51,722 nt of DNA from Mariniphaga sp. (GTDB lineage: Bacteria > Bacteroidota > Bacteroidia > Bacteroidales > Prolixibacteraceae). Shown in pieces: positions 51,079-51,722 of this stretch. The notes under the pieces are model-generated. The model searched no databases. It worked only from the letters and a program-made list of their open reading frames with translations, and was not told where the DNA came from. Position numbers and translations under genes: made by a program. The stretch is from NCBI GenBank assembly GCA_019429205.1, contig JAHYIT010000022.1, forward strand, positions 1-51,722. The letters are read 5' to 3'. Positions within the stretch are counted from its first letter, which is position 1. Each line of letters begins with the position of its first letter.

Positions 51079-51722
51079 TAGTTCCAATGTATAAATATGC
51101 GTTTTTGGTGTATCATTCCACCTACAAGGATTTCCTGAAAGATATCCGGAAAATCGGTGTGGTACACATCAATACAAAAAAAGATGAGCCTACACCCGAG
51201 ATGCAGGAGCTTTTCAGGCACCTGAACGAGGTGGATAAAGCGGCCAAAAAACTGGATATGCTGGAGCCGGAAAAATCGGAACCCAAACCTGAGTTTCAAA
51301 CAGGCGAAGAGGTTTTTACCCGGCTGAAAGATATGGAGAAAGAGATGGAGCACAACCATCACCAGGTGTTGCAGCTTGAGAAAGAGAAAAAACAACTGCT
51401 TCCGTGGGGCGATTTCAACTGGGAAAAAGTGCGCAACCTGGGAGAGAAAGGATTGCACATCCGGTTTATGTCGTGCCCCATACGGAAATACGAACCGGCA
51501 TGGGAAGAAGAATTTTACCTCAAAGTAATAACCGACCTCGATGGTTACCGGTACTTTGTAAAAATTGAAAAAACAGAAAACGGCATCCCGCAAAACGGTT
51601 TTGATGAGATTTCGGGGGCCGATGAACTGGTGTTGCCTGAACGTTCGCTGAGCGAGGTGAATGCTCAAATAAACAAACTGAAAGAGGAAGCGGATGCGCT
51701 GAGTCACGAATTGCACCGGATT
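51075..51722 (+). CDS. ntpI: V-type ATP synthase subunit I (partial)
   Basis: The first 216 codons of the membrane stator subunit: MIVPMYKYAFLVYHSTYKDF and KDIRKIGVVHI, then long charged helices (about 45-110) of the cytoplasmic arm. The membrane part lies beyond the window end. Starts inside the subunit D stop (ATGA). Subunit K is expected next. Confidence 0.9.
   Translation, partial: MIVPMYKYAFLVYHSTYKDFLKDIRKIGVVHINTKKDEPTPEMQELFRHLNEVDKAAKKLDMLEPEKSEPKPEFQTGEEVFTRLKDMEKEMEHNHHQVLQLEKEKKQLLPWGDFNWEKVRNLGEKGLHIRFMSCPIRKYEPAWEEEFYLKVITDLDGYRYFVKIEKTENGIPQNGFDEISGADELVLPERSLSEVNAQINKLKEEADALSHELHRI

Noticed and set aside
1-51722. tRNA or rRNA genes
   Set aside because: No cloverleaf with the conserved TTCGANTC arm or rRNA-like stretch was recognised by eye; a tRNA scan would be needed to exclude weak candidates.

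Overview
The window looks like a chromosome segment of an anaerobic or facultative member of the Bacteroidota, probably Marinilabiliales/Prolixibacteraceae-like; the rank below phylum is inference. Evidence: several genes have the phylum's promoter form (TTG about 17-20 bp before TAnnTTTG), there is a V-type ATPase operon of the Bacteroidota type with a DUF2764 subunit, an etfB-etfA-acyl-CoA dehydrogenase operon, a Bacteroidota-type UvrA, many lipoprotein and Tat-exported proteins, and much palindromic spacer DNA. No rRNA, tRNA or CRISPR array was seen.

Layout. 1-2830: an AT-rich accessory island with the 5' end of a transposase, a decapitated tyrosine recombinase, an uncharacterised gene bounded by GTTATGC core sites and an attC-like palindrome, and a HEAT-repeat gene; its right edge truncates a C69 dipeptidase gene. 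2.8-16.2 kb: housekeeping genes (pirin and uvrA, an ECF sigma factor, an SPFH protein with an Arc-like and a zinc-ribbon protein, the etf operon, typA). 16.2-18.0 kb: a second AT-rich patch (AAA ATPase, ParE toxin remnant). 18.2-34.6 kb: the most interesting part, described below. 34.8-40.3 kb: a glycosyltransferase and a large MacB/FtsX-type ABC exporter. 40.4-42.4 kb: a third AT-rich pair of unknown membrane proteins. 42.4-45.5 kb: sugar-metabolism genes (a glycosidase-like lipoprotein and two Tat-type TIM-barrel isomerases). 45.9 kb to the end: the V-ATPase operon E-DUF2764-A-B-D-I, cut by the window edge.

The 18.2-34.6 kb cluster combines six secreted or membrane-anchored PQQ-like (BamB-like) beta-propellers, an NHL propeller with a vicinal CysCys motif, a small four-Cys exported protein, a Tat-type 17-Cys ferredoxin (NapG-like), a NapH/NosR-like membrane polyferredoxin, and two cytosolic redox proteins. 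One of these fuses NuoE, a second thioredoxin-like [2Fe-2S] domain and NuoF; the other fuses a NuoG-type [2Fe-2S] domain with a GltD/NfnB-like flavoprotein. Together those two resemble the core of an electron-bifurcating transhydrogenase of the Stn/Hyd type with no hydrogenase catalytic module. I infer a redox system that links NAD(P)H/ferredoxin in the cytoplasm, through a membrane Fe-S relay, to periplasmic propeller proteins. I know of no described function for this combination.

The cluster also carries marks of sequence mobility and instability: a four-helix-bundle (IVP) gene bounded by inverted repeats splits the two transhydrogenase genes; a 7-bp tandem repeat lies in the signal-peptide codons of the polyferredoxin; REP-like palindromes and two decayed copies of one short coding fragment flank the four-Cys gene.
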